Positions 9,554-19,441 of a stretch of 64,000 nucleotides of DNA are shown here, in pieces. Numbering within the stretch: the first letter of the stretch is position 1; the number at the start of each line of letters is the position of its first letter. The stretch is from Coleophoma eucalyptorum (taxonomy: Eukaryota; Ascomycota; Leotiomycetes; Helotiales; Dermateaceae), in NCBI GenBank assembly GCA_026120035.1, contig JALRME010000002.1, forward strand, positions 310,001 through 374,000, written 5' to 3'. The notes under the pieces are model-generated. The model had not been told where the DNA came from. It searched no databases and was given only the letters and a program-made list of their open reading frames with translations. The position numbers and the translations under genes were made by a program.

Positions 9554-11935
9554 ATGCGCTCATCGATGGGGCCTGTTGGCCGAGGTTGGGGTTCTTCACT
9601 TCGCAAAATAGCAACGGGACAGCTCTCACAGACACATTCAATACCTTTCCCTATACGAATAGCCTCATCCGCGAGTGAGTGGAACTCTACTGGCTCTGGC
9701 AAGCTTCTTATATCTGCTGGACGAGCTGCGTTCCATTCCAGAGCAGCTCCCTTGAAGCCGCTTCCTTCGGTGCCCTTACATCCACAGCTCGGTCTTTCTT
9801 CACGATGGGGGCCTGCAGTTTCACAACTACGTCCATTCTATAGTACCTCAAACTTACAAGATGCACCAAAACCCATCGAAAGGCAAGATCATATAGAGCG
9901 AGAGCGAGCAAGGAAGGAAGAGGAGGAAGAAGACAGGTTGGACGAAAATCAAGGATTTGCAAAGAGTGAAAAGGCTTCACAGGCAGCTCAGGTGAACCTA
10001 GCAGCTCGCCTGTCGAGCGGGAAACAGCAGAAGAACTCGGCAGGTCTTGGTGAGATATGGAGGTTGATCAAAATTGCCAGACCGGAAGCAAGGTGGCTGG
10101 GATTAGCATTTGCTTTCCTTTTGATCTCCTCTTCCATTACCATGTCAATACCATTCTCTATCGGAAAGATTCTTGACCTTGCGACTAAAGACCCGTCCGA
10201 AGGGGCCACTCTGTTCGGACTGGATATGAAACAGTTTTATATTGCCCTCGCGGCCGTATTATCTTTTGGTGCTGCTGCAAACTATGGTCGTATCATCATC
10301 CTTCGTATCGTTGGGGAACGAATTGTCTCTCGTTTGCGATCTCAACTGTACCGCCGCACTTACGTCCAGAACGCTGAGTTCTTCGATGCGAACAGAGTTG
10401 GAGACTTGATCTCACGGTTGAGTTCTGATACTGTCATTGTTGGAAAGAGCATCACTCAAAATCTTTCCGATGGCTTAAGAGCTATTGTTAGTGGGGGTGC
10501 TGGGTTCGTTGCTATGGCGTGGGTGAGCACAAAATTAACCAGCATTCTCCTCCTGATGTTTCCTCCAATTGCTATTGGTGCCTTTTTCTATGGACGGACT
10601 ATTCGGAATTTGAGTCGAAAGATTCAACGAAACCTTGGTACTTTGACGAAGATTGCCGAGGAGAGACTTGGAAACGTCCGAACAAGTCAAGCCTTTGCGG
10701 GTGAGATACAAGAGATCGGGCGTTACAACCATCAAATCAAGAAAATCTTTGCTCTGGGACGAAAGGAGGCCATTATTAGTGCTACTTTCTTCAGCTCTTC
10801 TGGGTTTCTCGGGAATATGACAATCTTGGCTTTGTTGTACTCTGGAGGATCTATGGTCAAGAGCGGAATGATCAGCATCGGAGATTTGACGTCCTTCCTA
10901 ATGTACACAGCTTATGCTGGTTCCAGTTTGTTTGGTGTGTCTAGCTTCTACTCGGAGCTGATGAAAGGAGTTGGAGCCGCTAGCCGACTTTTTGAACTAC
11001 AAGACAGACAGCCAACAATTCCAGCTACTGTGGGTACCAAGGTTGTCTCTGCACAAGGTCCTATCAAATTTTCAAATGTTTCCTTTGCGTATCCTACCCG
11101 ACCAGCTGTCAAGATTTTTGACGGCCTAGATTTCGAGATTGCGCCTGGCACCAACGTGGCTATTGTTGGCCCAAGTGGTGGGGGTAAATCTACCATTGGA
11201 TCATTGCTCTTAAGATTCTACAACCCTACAGAAGGAACTATCTCAATCAATGGACAGGACATTTCGACGATGAACTGCAAATCTCTCAGGCGACGAATTG
11301 GTATGGTTGGACAAGAGCCTGTACTCTTCTCGGGCTCTATTGCCGAGAATATTGCATATGGAAAACCGCATGCTTCTCGATCAGAGATCATTGCCGCCGC
11401 CCGGAAAGCCAACTGCCAATTCATTAGCGATTTTCCTGACGGGTTGGACACTTCTGTAGGCGCACGTGGAGCACAATTATCTGGTGGTCAGAAGCAGAGA
11501 ATTGCTATTGCACGAGCATTACTGAAGAACCCTGATATTCTTATTCTGGATGAAGCAACCTCGGCCTTGGACGCTGAATCAGAGACTCTTGTCAACTCTG
11601 CTTTGGCTGCCCTTCTGAAGGGGCATAACACCACAATCTCAATCGCTCATCGCCTGTCGACAATTAAAAGATCAGACCACATCATCGTATTGGGTAGCAA
11701 TGGCAAGGTTGCCGAGACTGGTACTTACCAAGCGTTATCCGCCAATCCTGAATCTGCCTTTTCAAAATTGATGGAATGGCAAATGAGCGGAGGTGACGCC
11801 GATTACAAGCCTGAAGGTCGTATAACGGAGAAGGAGGAGATCCAAGGAGATTTGTTGGAGGCCGAAGATGTAGATAGTGTAGATGAAAAGGCGGCTGAGG
11901 AAGTTGCGGCGGGAAAAGCTAATGAGAGCAAGTAA
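9554..11935 (+). CDS. mdl1: Mitochondrial half ABC exporter, Mdl1/ABCB10 type, 793 aa, single exon
   Basis: The first about 100 residues are basic and Ser-rich (RKIATGQLSQTHSIPFPIRI), consistent with a mitochondrial presequence. A membrane domain then starts near residue 175 (WLGLAFAFLLISSSITMSIP). The nucleotide-binding domain has Walker A GPSGGGKST near residues 539-547, Q-loop GQEPVLFSGSI, signature LSGGQKQR near 642-649, Walker B ILILDEATSALD near 662-673 and an H-loop in SIAHRLSTIKRSD. One membrane domain plus one NBD defines a half transporter that dimerises. MSIPFSIGKILDLAT resembles Mdl1/ABCB10 rather than the iron-sulfur exporter Atm1. Yeast Mdl1 exports peptides from the matrix. The first Met of the frame is used; a second at codon 5 is possible. 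Confidence 0.9.
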   Translation: MRSSMGPVGRGWGSSLRKIATGQLSQTHSIPFPIRIASSASEWNSTGSGKLLISAGRAAFHSRAAPLKPLPSVPLHPQLGLSSRWGPAVSQLRPFYSTSNLQDAPKPIERQDHIERERARKEEEEEDRLDENQGFAKSEKASQAAQVNLAARLSSGKQQKNSAGLGEIWRLIKIARPEARWLGLAFAFLLISSSITMSIPFSIGKILDLATKDPSEGATLFGLDMKQFYIALAAVLSFGAAANYGRIIILRIVGERIVSRLRSQLYRRTYVQNAEFFDANRVGDLISRLSSDTVIVGKSITQNLSDGLRAIVSGGAGFVAMAWVSTKLTSILLLMFPPIAIGAFFYGRTIRNLSRKIQRNLGTLTKIAEERLGNVRTSQAFAGEIQEIGRYNHQIKKIFALGRKEAIISATFFSSSGFLGNMTILALLYSGGSMVKSGMISIGDLTSFLMYTAYAGSSLFGVSSFYSELMKGVGAASRLFELQDRQPTIPATVGTKVVSAQGPIKFSNVSFAYPTRPAVKIFDGLDFEIAPGTNVAIVGPSGGGKSTIGSLLLRFYNPTEGTISINGQDISTMNCKSLRRRIGMVGQEPVLFSGSIAENIAYGKPHASRSEIIAAARKANCQFISDFPDGLDTSVGARGAQLSGGQKQRIAIARALLKNPDILILDEATSALDAESETLVNSALAALLKGHNTTISIAHRLSTIKRSDHIIVLGSNGKVAETGTYQALSANPESAFSKLMEWQMSGGDADYKPEGRITEKEEIQGDLLEAEDVDSVDEKAAEEVAAGKANESK

Positions 11936-12762
11936 AGGCATGGGAAAGGTTACGGTATGGCGTTTAGTTGCATTTGGGATAGGCTCAAGCCATCAGCCTT
12001 TTTGTGTATTATACTCCGCTCGATGTGAAGTGGCCAAGAACAATCAATCTCTTCCATACTGAAGTGCTTCACCTTGCTCTGCACTCTAATTTTAATCATC
12101 TTGCTATTTCAAATCACTAAGATAGATTCCAGATCTATAAAAAGTACCGCATATCAAATAGGAAACCTCTACGCCCAACCACTGAAGAATATTGGCTCCC
12201 ACTTCGTGTTTTAAAAGCGTCTTGAGTTATTCATCCTTTATTGGGGGTCATTTTCACTAGCAGAGGCGAAAATAGGTAAAATAACCTGAGGACTCTTATC
12301 GTCGGATTGCTTTCGAACCACCTTAAAAAGAAGTGCTGTGCAATGAGATCTAATCCATAAAAATTAATATCTGGATTTCTAATTGAAAGAATAAATCACC
12401 GAGATCATTTCAGCCATAATAAATTTAATGATTTCGGTTTGGAATTGGAAGCAGCCCGGGCCAATGGGGGGGGGGGGGTCAGTTAAACAAATGGATTAAA
12501 AACAAACGTATAGATGTCGAACCTTGGTTTGCAGAGATTTTTATCTATCGCGATACATATGAGGACGAGCTAATGGTATTTCGCAATAACAGTCACAGTC
12601 AGGATATATAGCTAGCCAAAAGAAAATAGTTGGTTTCTTGACGTTCGGAGCCTTTATACACTCCATAGTGAACCGCGACGGGGCTAAAGACAGAACACCG
12701 GATAATTTCGCTCACGCTACAATAAACAAGCTCTCACTTCTCCAATTTCAAAGCTGCGTGAT
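11936..12762. other. Intergenic region between convergent genes, 827 bp
   Basis: AT-rich 3' flanks of the ABC exporter and coronin genes. It holds a pure G run near 12468-12478. No coding frame is convincing. Confidence 0.6.
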
Positions 12763-14938
12763 CTACGATCTGGCAGCCTCCAACTCTAGCTCCAATTGTC
12801 GGATGCGCTCGCTTTGGTCCTGTGGTCCCGAGCCTACTCTCATCTTCAGCGTATCCACCTCTTGGGCAAGCTTGCCAATTTTCTCGCTTTGAGCAGTAAT
12901 AGTCTTGGTTTGTGCTGCTATGAGGTCCTTGATTTGTTGCAGAGATGATTCCACGGAGCCATTGGATGAAGGTGTTGGTGAGTGGATTGGAGCTGATGCA
13001 GCGACAGGAGATGGGGAAGCAAGTGGAGACTGAACAGATTTGGAAACTGGCTGTGAGACTGGCATTGGCTTTATAGGCGATGTCTTAGTAGGTGATACAG
13101 GCTTAGAGTCCGCCTTTGCTGCTGCTGGAATGGATTTTTGCACCGGCTTGGCAATCTCCTCGAAGCTCGAGATCTCGTCTGCATCATCATCCTCTTCGTC
13201 ATCCTGAAACTTGTTGGCCATAGCCGAAATGGAGCCCTTCTGATCAGACATCGATGGAGGAGGAGCTCGTTGAGTGACTGGGGCAGGTTCTGGCTCTTTC
13301 TTCACAGGCACAGCCTTGGCTGGAGTTGGTGCAGCTGCAGGGGTTGGTGGCTTGTAGTCGGCTGGGACCTCTTTGGGAGCAGTGCCATCGAAAACACTTT
13401 CGAGATCGATCTTTGCCGGGATACCATCCTTTCCAGAAAGCCAGTCTGCAGCAGAGACCGCGGGCTTGCTGCCAATGGCAGGTGGATAAATGTCTGATTG
13501 GAAGACTTCCGCTCTTCGGGGGACTGTGAAGGAAATTGGTTCAATGTAAGCGTCATTAACTGTCTTGTATGCTCTCATGACCTCGTTCTCGTGGACCTGT
13601 ACAGAAGTCAGATTCGTCTCTTGATGCTAGGATTATCAAACTTACATTAAGGCCACGTCTTGGTAGAAAAGCAATTCCACGTTGAGGGTCGCCAGACTTG
13701 TATTCGGACAAGAACTCAAACTTGTCATTCTCGTATTCATAGTAACGAATGTTACCATCACTAGCTTTATTAGCAAAAGTCTTTCTGAAGTAAATTTACC
13801 TCTTACCCTTTTCCGGCAAGGTACAAACACTGGGTGCCGTCATCTGAGCATTGTTAGTATGTTGCCAACACAATATAAGAAAAACCTACCCCAGAATGGC
13901 ATGCAAACACCGGAGATGGAGTCCAAAACAGTAAAACCACCAATAGGTTCAGATGGGTTTCCAACATCCCATAGAGCCATTTGACGATCACTCATCTTAG
14001 AGAAACCAGTTGTAGCCAAGCGGTTATGTTCTCCCATCCAAGTGACTCTGCTATTTTTTGCACCGCTGTGGCCCTGGACTTCATGCGCTGGTCTTTCTTG
14101 GCGAACATCCCAAACTCTCAGTTTCTTGTCGCGGGAGGTGGTCGCAAGAAGAGATCCATTGGCGCTCCATGACAAAGACTGCACAATGTCTCCATGCTTC
14201 AGGGTAAGCTTCGATTGCCCAGTTCCAATATCCCAAAGTTTGATCGTGAAATCGCCAGAAGCGGATGCAAGAATATTTTCGGCCGCGGGGTTAAATAGGA
14301 CCTGTCCGACTTTTCTAAAAGCTTTGTTAGAGTGATATCATTGCTGGGGGTTGTGTTGCGCATACCTTGAGTGCCCAGTCAATTTGCTCAGAGGGGCAAC
14401 GTCTGTAGGTTCTTCGGCATCGGTATAGAGCGAGAAGCCTTCGGGCACCTGCCAGATGAAAACTTTTCCATCATCTGAACCAGATGCAATGACGCTGTCG
14501 TTGAATGGATTCCTAGCTTTCCGTCAATATTCATTATCCTGCCAGTTTCCTTCCCAGCCTACCAATCCGTATCAAGCACTGGTCCTGTATGGCCCCTGAA
14601 TAGTGGAATCTGCTCAGGCAAGCGGCCCTTCTCATTTACAGGTATAACTGCAAAAGCACCACCACCGCTGGCCTCCCAATTGACAGCAAGATATTCCGGG
14701 TTTGCCTGCACCGATTAGCTGTCGTGTCCCCCACATCCAGGTCCTCGAGCTCCTACCTTCACCAAATTTGTGTCCCAGGCATTGCGACTGATATGCAAGT
14801 TATCGTAGCATCCTTCTTTTCTGGTGGACTTTCCGAAGACGTGGCCTTGTAGGTTGTCAGCGTTAAACTGGTCTCGTGCAGCTATCCATAGTGCTGGAGC
14901 TTACGGTACTTCGACGCGCGCACGAAACGACCTGCCAT
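12763..14938 (-). CDS. crn1: Coronin, actin-binding WD40 protein, 607 aa, eight exons
   Basis: Exons on the minus strand are 14905-14938, 14757-14845, 14563-14705, 14366-14512, 13890-14314, 13807-13843, 13646-13760 and 12763-13596, totalling 608 codons. The N-terminus reads MAGRFVRASKYRHVFGKSTR, the coronin signature. WD repeats follow (FNDSVIASGSDDGKVFIW, ATTSRDKKLRVWDVRQERPA), then the coronin extension GDGNIRYYEYENDKFEFLSE and the C-terminal PRRAEVFQSDIYPPA. A long Pro/Ala/Ser-rich linker with an acidic patch (DDEEDDDADE) leads to a coiled coil (QSEKIGKLAQEVDTLKMRV) for oligomerisation. Coronin bundles actin and regulates Arp2/3. Seven short GT-AG introns are clear, including a 37-nt exon 6. 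Confidence 0.94.
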
Positions 14939-16306
14939 TTGGGCTTCTAGTGCATAAAAATGCTCTGTATCAGCAAGTTATGTTGGATTTTGAAAGATAT
15001 TTATGTTGCGAACGAGCGGCGCAAAGAAATGTTGATGATGCTTTGGTGGTGAAGGGGGAGGAGCTGTACTCTTTAGCGGACAAGGCTGCATGCGGATGTG
15101 ATCAGGCGCTGAAACCCAAAGCCATGCTCCGCCCACCAGTTTGATGGGGGGAGAAAGTCGCCCCTCGCTTGTAAGCTGTGTTTATGCGACCCCCTATTTT
15201 GCAAGAATCATTTACATGGGACCTCCTTTTCCCTTGTTTTCTATATTTGTGCAGACTAAAGGTTAGATGCCCTTCTTGTATAGGTCTATCCTAGAGAAAC
15301 AAACTCACAACTGGACGTCGTGCAGCATTGAGAGTTGAGTCACGTGTACCGTTTTCTCTCTCTGACCTCAGTAGAGAGATTCTCCAGATACAGTGATGCA
15401 TTAATCCGGTTTTCATTCTTCTCAGCTTGACCAGTGATAACTCCTTCGCCTTCGACTTCCGAAATTCTTCTTTGGTCTTAACCTGGTGTTACAGAAAGAC
15501 CTTCACTCGCTAGCTCAAGATCAAATCGGATGAACCAGTAAAACCCGCGAGTTCCAATGAAAGAACTTCTCAAACGGCATAATACATTTCTCAATCTATC
15601 GTTGCCCAAAAATAGATAAATACCTTTCCAGGTACCTTGCACTATTGTAAACACTTCGATGTATCTTGTTTGCGCTATGAAAGACTTCGAGTCTTGACCA
15701 GTAAGTAGACGCACCACCACCAAGTGTCAAACTATAGATAACCCACAAATTCCAATATAAGGCAGCAACAATACAAAATCCTAAATGACTTTGACTATTA
15801 GTTTGGCAATATTACAACTTCTGAAGCCCTTTCGGCGAACTTAAAAAGGAGCGAAGTGTTAGTATATATGTTAAAAGTCTAATAATCATGTGATAGGCTT
15901 TGTTTGCACTCCAGGCGTCAGTCAAGTACTTAAGGCAGGACACTTATAGTCTGCCGCAATCAATAGCTTTTCAACTTACAAGTACACTTCAAACTCCATA
16001 TCCCTTTCCTTCAACAATATTAATATTAAATGGGTTTACACTTGAGATAGTTCAGATCCATAAAGTCGGCATTCTCACTCCTTCGACACAAAGACCACGT
16101 AAAGTTTATTTGTCCTTACGGGATACCAATCGAGCTCCAGTTAAGGAAAGATCCAGCCGAATTCGCACCCCCCCCCCCCAATCTGCATAATTGGCGCCTA
16201 ATGTTCGGCTTAATGACCACACCCACCACGATCGCACAGTTTAGGGATTCTTGTACTTTCTTATACGACCATAAGCAATTTTGAAACAACATCTGTTATA
16301 AGATTA
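14939..16306. other. Intergenic region, 1.37 kb
   Basis: Upstream of coronin (minus strand) and of the tRNA gene. It becomes AT-rich beyond about 15.7 kb and carries a C run near 16169-16178. No coding frame with family similarity was seen. Confidence 0.6.
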
Positions 16307-16343
16307 AGTCGTATGGTCTAATGGTTATGATATCTCGTTCACA

Positions 16344-16356
16344 CAATGAACATGAT
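16344..16356 (+). other. Canonical tRNA intron (13 nt)
   Basis: The segment between loop base 37 (A16343) and base 38 (C16357) is CAATGAACATGAT. Its removal leaves a 7-base anticodon loop TTCACAC closed by the 5-bp stem. This is the position cut by the tRNA splicing endonuclease. Confidence 0.8.
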
Positions 16357-16378
16357 CCGAGATGGTTCCGGGTTCGAT

Positions 16379-16433
16379 GTAAGCATTAAACATTCTCTAA
16401 TCCTCACAGAATTCGCACTAACAAACATATCAG
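16379..16433 (+). other. 55-nt GT...AG insertion in the T-loop, spliceosomal-intron-like
   Basis: It begins GTAAGC, contains CACTAAC (CTAAC at 16418-16422, 11 nt before the 3' end) and ends ATATCAG. These match donor, branch and acceptor signals of the protein-gene introns in this window. Excision restores T-loop TTCGATC and B-box GGTTCGATCCC, which the insertion otherwise cuts in two. Length is typical of local spliceosomal introns (about 45-100 nt). Confidence 0.75.
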
Positions 16434-16463
16434 CCCCGGTATGACTATTCTGTTAAACAGTTC

Positions 16464-16476
16464 TTTTTGATTTTTT
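16464..16476 (+). terminator. Pol III-type T-run terminator of the tRNA gene
   Basis: Runs of five (16464-16468) and six (16471-16476) T residues begin 16 nt after the discriminator base. A small inverted repeat CTGTT/AACAG (16450-16460) lies between. Confidence 0.65.
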
Positions 16477-17629
16477 GTCAGTCACCCAAGACACTTTTGA
16501 ACCTGTGGAAGTGGTGGGTCGAGATACTTTCTATCGTGTAGATGTGGGGGCGGGCGAGAAAGGGCGGCGGCCCCGCTTCCAAAACTCTCAAGTGATTCTG
16601 AAGTCATTGACTAATTGATAAACTGATAAAGTCAAGGTAAACTTGATAAGTGCTGCAGCCATCAGCCACTTGCTATTTTTTTATCGGCAACCTCTGACTC
16701 TATCATATAGACTATTCAAATAGGTTACACTGAGCTTGGAAGGAGCATTCGAAAATACAATTCTTTGTCTGAGTCTATACATGTCTTTTAAAGTTCAAAG
16801 CCGTTGAATGTTGCTTTGATTGCTATTCAACCATCTGGCTTGGCTACAATAGTATGACTTCTCGTACACGAAGGAGCATCTAGTTCTAGCACTAGGTACT
16901 TTTTAAAGTACTGCAGTGCTAAGAGTGCTATTGCTTTAGAAGCTCCAAGACTATATTGAAGCCCAGGCAAAAGAGGCCGCAAACTAGACCGAGAGTCCTA
17001 CGAGTTTTAAGGCTTCTTGGGGTGATATAAGAGGTTAAGGAGCAGGAAAAAGTGATTTTGGTGTTTCGATGGACAAGCAACGGTCATTAGAGCTACAGGA
17101 TTAAATGTACAGGAAATATCTATATCTTAAGGCATTCAGAGTGGGGGGTGCTAGTGCTGGGCGGCTTTAATTATAAGCTAAGGAGAGTGTTAGTAATGCG
17201 AAGGCTTGATCTGTTGAGACGAGGAGTTAGTTTTACGATCTCATGTACATTCGAGCTGAATTGTTTACTCAATTATCCTAGCACGAAGCTGTGCATATTT
17301 ATTTTGAATCAATATTGTTTGATATTTACCGATTCAGATTTTCCTAGGGTCATAAAAGCTAGCTCCTTGGCTTAAATTACTTACAAGACGGATATATTTA
17401 AAACTGGCACATTAGATACTGCACAATTCTGACCTTAGAGTATTGAGAAGCGAAGTTTTAGTGGCTAATATCTTATTTATATCAACAATATTATGTCCAG
17501 CTATCACTGAAAATCAAGCGATACTCCATAGACCAATAAATGTACGATGAAGGAGTGGCTATAAGCTGGACCTTTCTATGTCCTCTTCCCTTCTCAAATT
17601 ATCCTGTAACCCATGAATATTCCTAATGA
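16477..17629. other. Intergenic region, 1.15 kb
   Basis: AT-rich with scattered frames, none convincing. It could include eroded repeats, but no inverted ends or transposase motif is visible. It ends at the stop codon of the DUF3468-type gene. Confidence 0.55.
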
Positions 17630-19441
17630 TCACAAAGTCTCAGTGACATTCCCATACCTCTTCACATCCTCAACTAATCTCCAAACCCCAAAACTCTCGC
17701 CATCACACCACCCATCAACCCACAATATGCTCGTCAGAATCTCTCTGAAATGTTGTATGTCCCGCACTTTGAGCTGGTTCAAAGTGTCGGCCAGAACTTG
17801 CACAAAGAAGTTTTCCATCCCACTAAGCCCACGAGCGGCTGACGCGCCTATGAAGAGGATCCAGACTAGGACCTGAGTGTCGTTGCTACTGGTTAATATA
17901 GTTGACAAAGTAAAAGGATTGATCCGAAATGGATTGAGGAAGGCATGTAATTGTAACGTAAGCTGCTTGTTGATCTGTGACGTCTTGGGTATATCCTTCA
18001 GTGCAAGATAGAGATAAAGTAGCGCTGCAACGCGAGCTATTTTTCGGACGAAATCTGCACCCATCACCTGGCCATCTTGATCCGTCAAACACGACAATCG
18101 ATAGCCGACGATATAACTACCGCGGGAAAATTGCTCTTGATCTTCATTTGAGGCTTTCTCTCCACGATTAAGAATTGTGGAGCAAATTGCCAGGGTGAGG
18201 AAGACTTCCTCTATATCTGTGCCGAGACTTTTTGTGAGGCTTATGTAGGAAGACGGGAGATAGCGATGTCTTATATGCCGGAGATACTCGGATAGACGGC
18301 CATCACAAACACGGTTTTCGAGGATTGGATATTGGAGTATCCTGTGAAAGGTCGAGGAAAAAGAGATATCGGCCCTGTGTGATATCGTGAGAATGAGCGC
18401 GTAGTAGGTATTGCGTTAAGAGAGGTGCATACCATCCTACTGATTTCTGCACCAGCTCATTAGAGCCAAGTGCTAATAGTCCTCCACGTGTTGACCTGTA
18501 GTATTCCAACGGTGAGCTCTCTGGAGCTCTATGTAGAATAACATGCATTTCTTACATCATTTGTGCGAGACCATTGAAGTGTGTTTGGGCACTTTCAAAC
18601 AAGCCATTTAGTACCTACAAATAAAAGTATCAACATCACAGCGTACTTCATGATAACGAGCTAACTACTAAGAGGGACAACTCACATCAAAGTGAGCGAG
18701 GTTGGCAACTGCGCCGATGGTCCCGTCGCTTATCTCAGCAGGAGACCATCTCAGTCTTTCATTGACAATCCGCAATGCCTCACCCCGATGGCAGAGCGCT
18801 TCCTGAGAGATTTCTTGTCCCACGCTAAGATCATTGTACAAGGTTAATAGTGATAAAGTTGCATTTAGCAATGCTGGATCTGCCATTGCATATGCTACGA
18901 ATGCCTCTGTAGGGTTGAATGCAAAGGAATTGGTCTTGGTCACATTTTGTTCTGCTCTATGGTTAAGAAGATATATGTTTTGATAGGTGATTGACTAACG
19001 ATAAAGCATCAATGCACGCTGCCTTGTCCCGCTTTTGATAGGCAGAGTCTCAAAGGGGTCGACTTTCCAGGTAGCTGGGTGCTGTATGATCGGATCTTGA
19101 TAGGGCTGAAGGCTTGCATTAACCTTGCATTGGCGTCCGTCTTGACGGTTGCTGTGGACTAAATTTTGCTCGAGCTGGGTCTTTACCTCTTGCACACCTT
19201 TGGCTGTGCCCTTCTTCTGCGTTTTTGGCTTGGCAGAGTCAAGCCGAAATCTCCCTTTCTGTGCTGCTTGTGGAGTCACTGCTTTGTCTCTCGCCGCTTC
19301 CTTGTAACCCGATTTCCTTTTTCGGACCGCATCTCTGATGGCGTGAGACCGTACTATACGCCGGGTCTCTTTATCGCCTGCTTGAGAGGGAGTGAAGGTC
19401 AGAAACTCTAGTTCTTGGTTTGGAAATTGGTCGTTGGCCAT
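17630..19441 (-). CDS. Fungal DUF3468-type putative regulator ('tachykinin family'-like), 514 aa, five exons
   Basis: Exons on the minus strand are 19000-19441, 18686-18954, 18556-18614, 18433-18495 and 17630-18341, totalling 515 codons. The N-terminus reads MANDQFPNQELEFLTFTPSQ followed by ETRRIVRSHAIRDAVRKRKS, the pattern of fungal proteins with a short basic N-terminus and a C-terminal DUF3468 (fungal-specific transcription-factor) domain. No Zn2Cys6 cluster is visible. The helical C-terminal half includes FNPTEAFVAYAMADPALLNA and SAARGLSGMENFFVQVLADT. The function is inferred to be regulatory; no target is suggested by neighbours. The Met at 19441 is chosen over an upstream in-frame Met because it directly precedes the conserved block. 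The second-exon acceptor is the least certain junction. Confidence 0.72.

Larger units (their letters stand above)
16307..16447 (+). tRNA. tRNA-Val (CAC) with an anticodon-loop intron and a T-loop insertion
   Basis: Acceptor arms AGTCGTA (16307-16313) and TATGACT (16440-16446) pair over 7 bp with one G-T wobble; the discriminator is A16447. The D arm contains A-box-like TGGTCTAATGG (16314-16324). The anticodon stem is TCTCG (16333-16337) with CGAGA (16358-16362), and anticodon CAC at 16340-16342 reads valine GTG codons. The loop carries a 13-nt intron (16344-16356) one base 3' of the anticodon, the standard eukaryotic site. The T stem is CCGGG (16368-16372) with CCCGG (16435-16439), but the loop TTCGAT/C is split by 55 nt at 16379-16433. 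With both inserts removed the RNA is 73 nt with all arms paired. It is either a functional gene needing two removals or a recently interrupted one. Confidence 0.85.

Noticed and set aside
12468..12478. Pure G run, with similar G/C runs near 16170 and 31060, as element boundaries
   Set aside because: Homopolymer runs alone show no paired ends or flanking duplication; likely slippage.
16266..16280. Possible 5S rRNA start (ATACGACCATA-like word) just upstream of the tRNA
   Set aside because: Only the first dozen bases resemble 5S rRNA; the following sequence does not fold or match.
16477..17629. Degenerate transposon in the AT-rich region after the tRNA
   Set aside because: No terminal inverted repeats, target duplication or transposase motif could be read.
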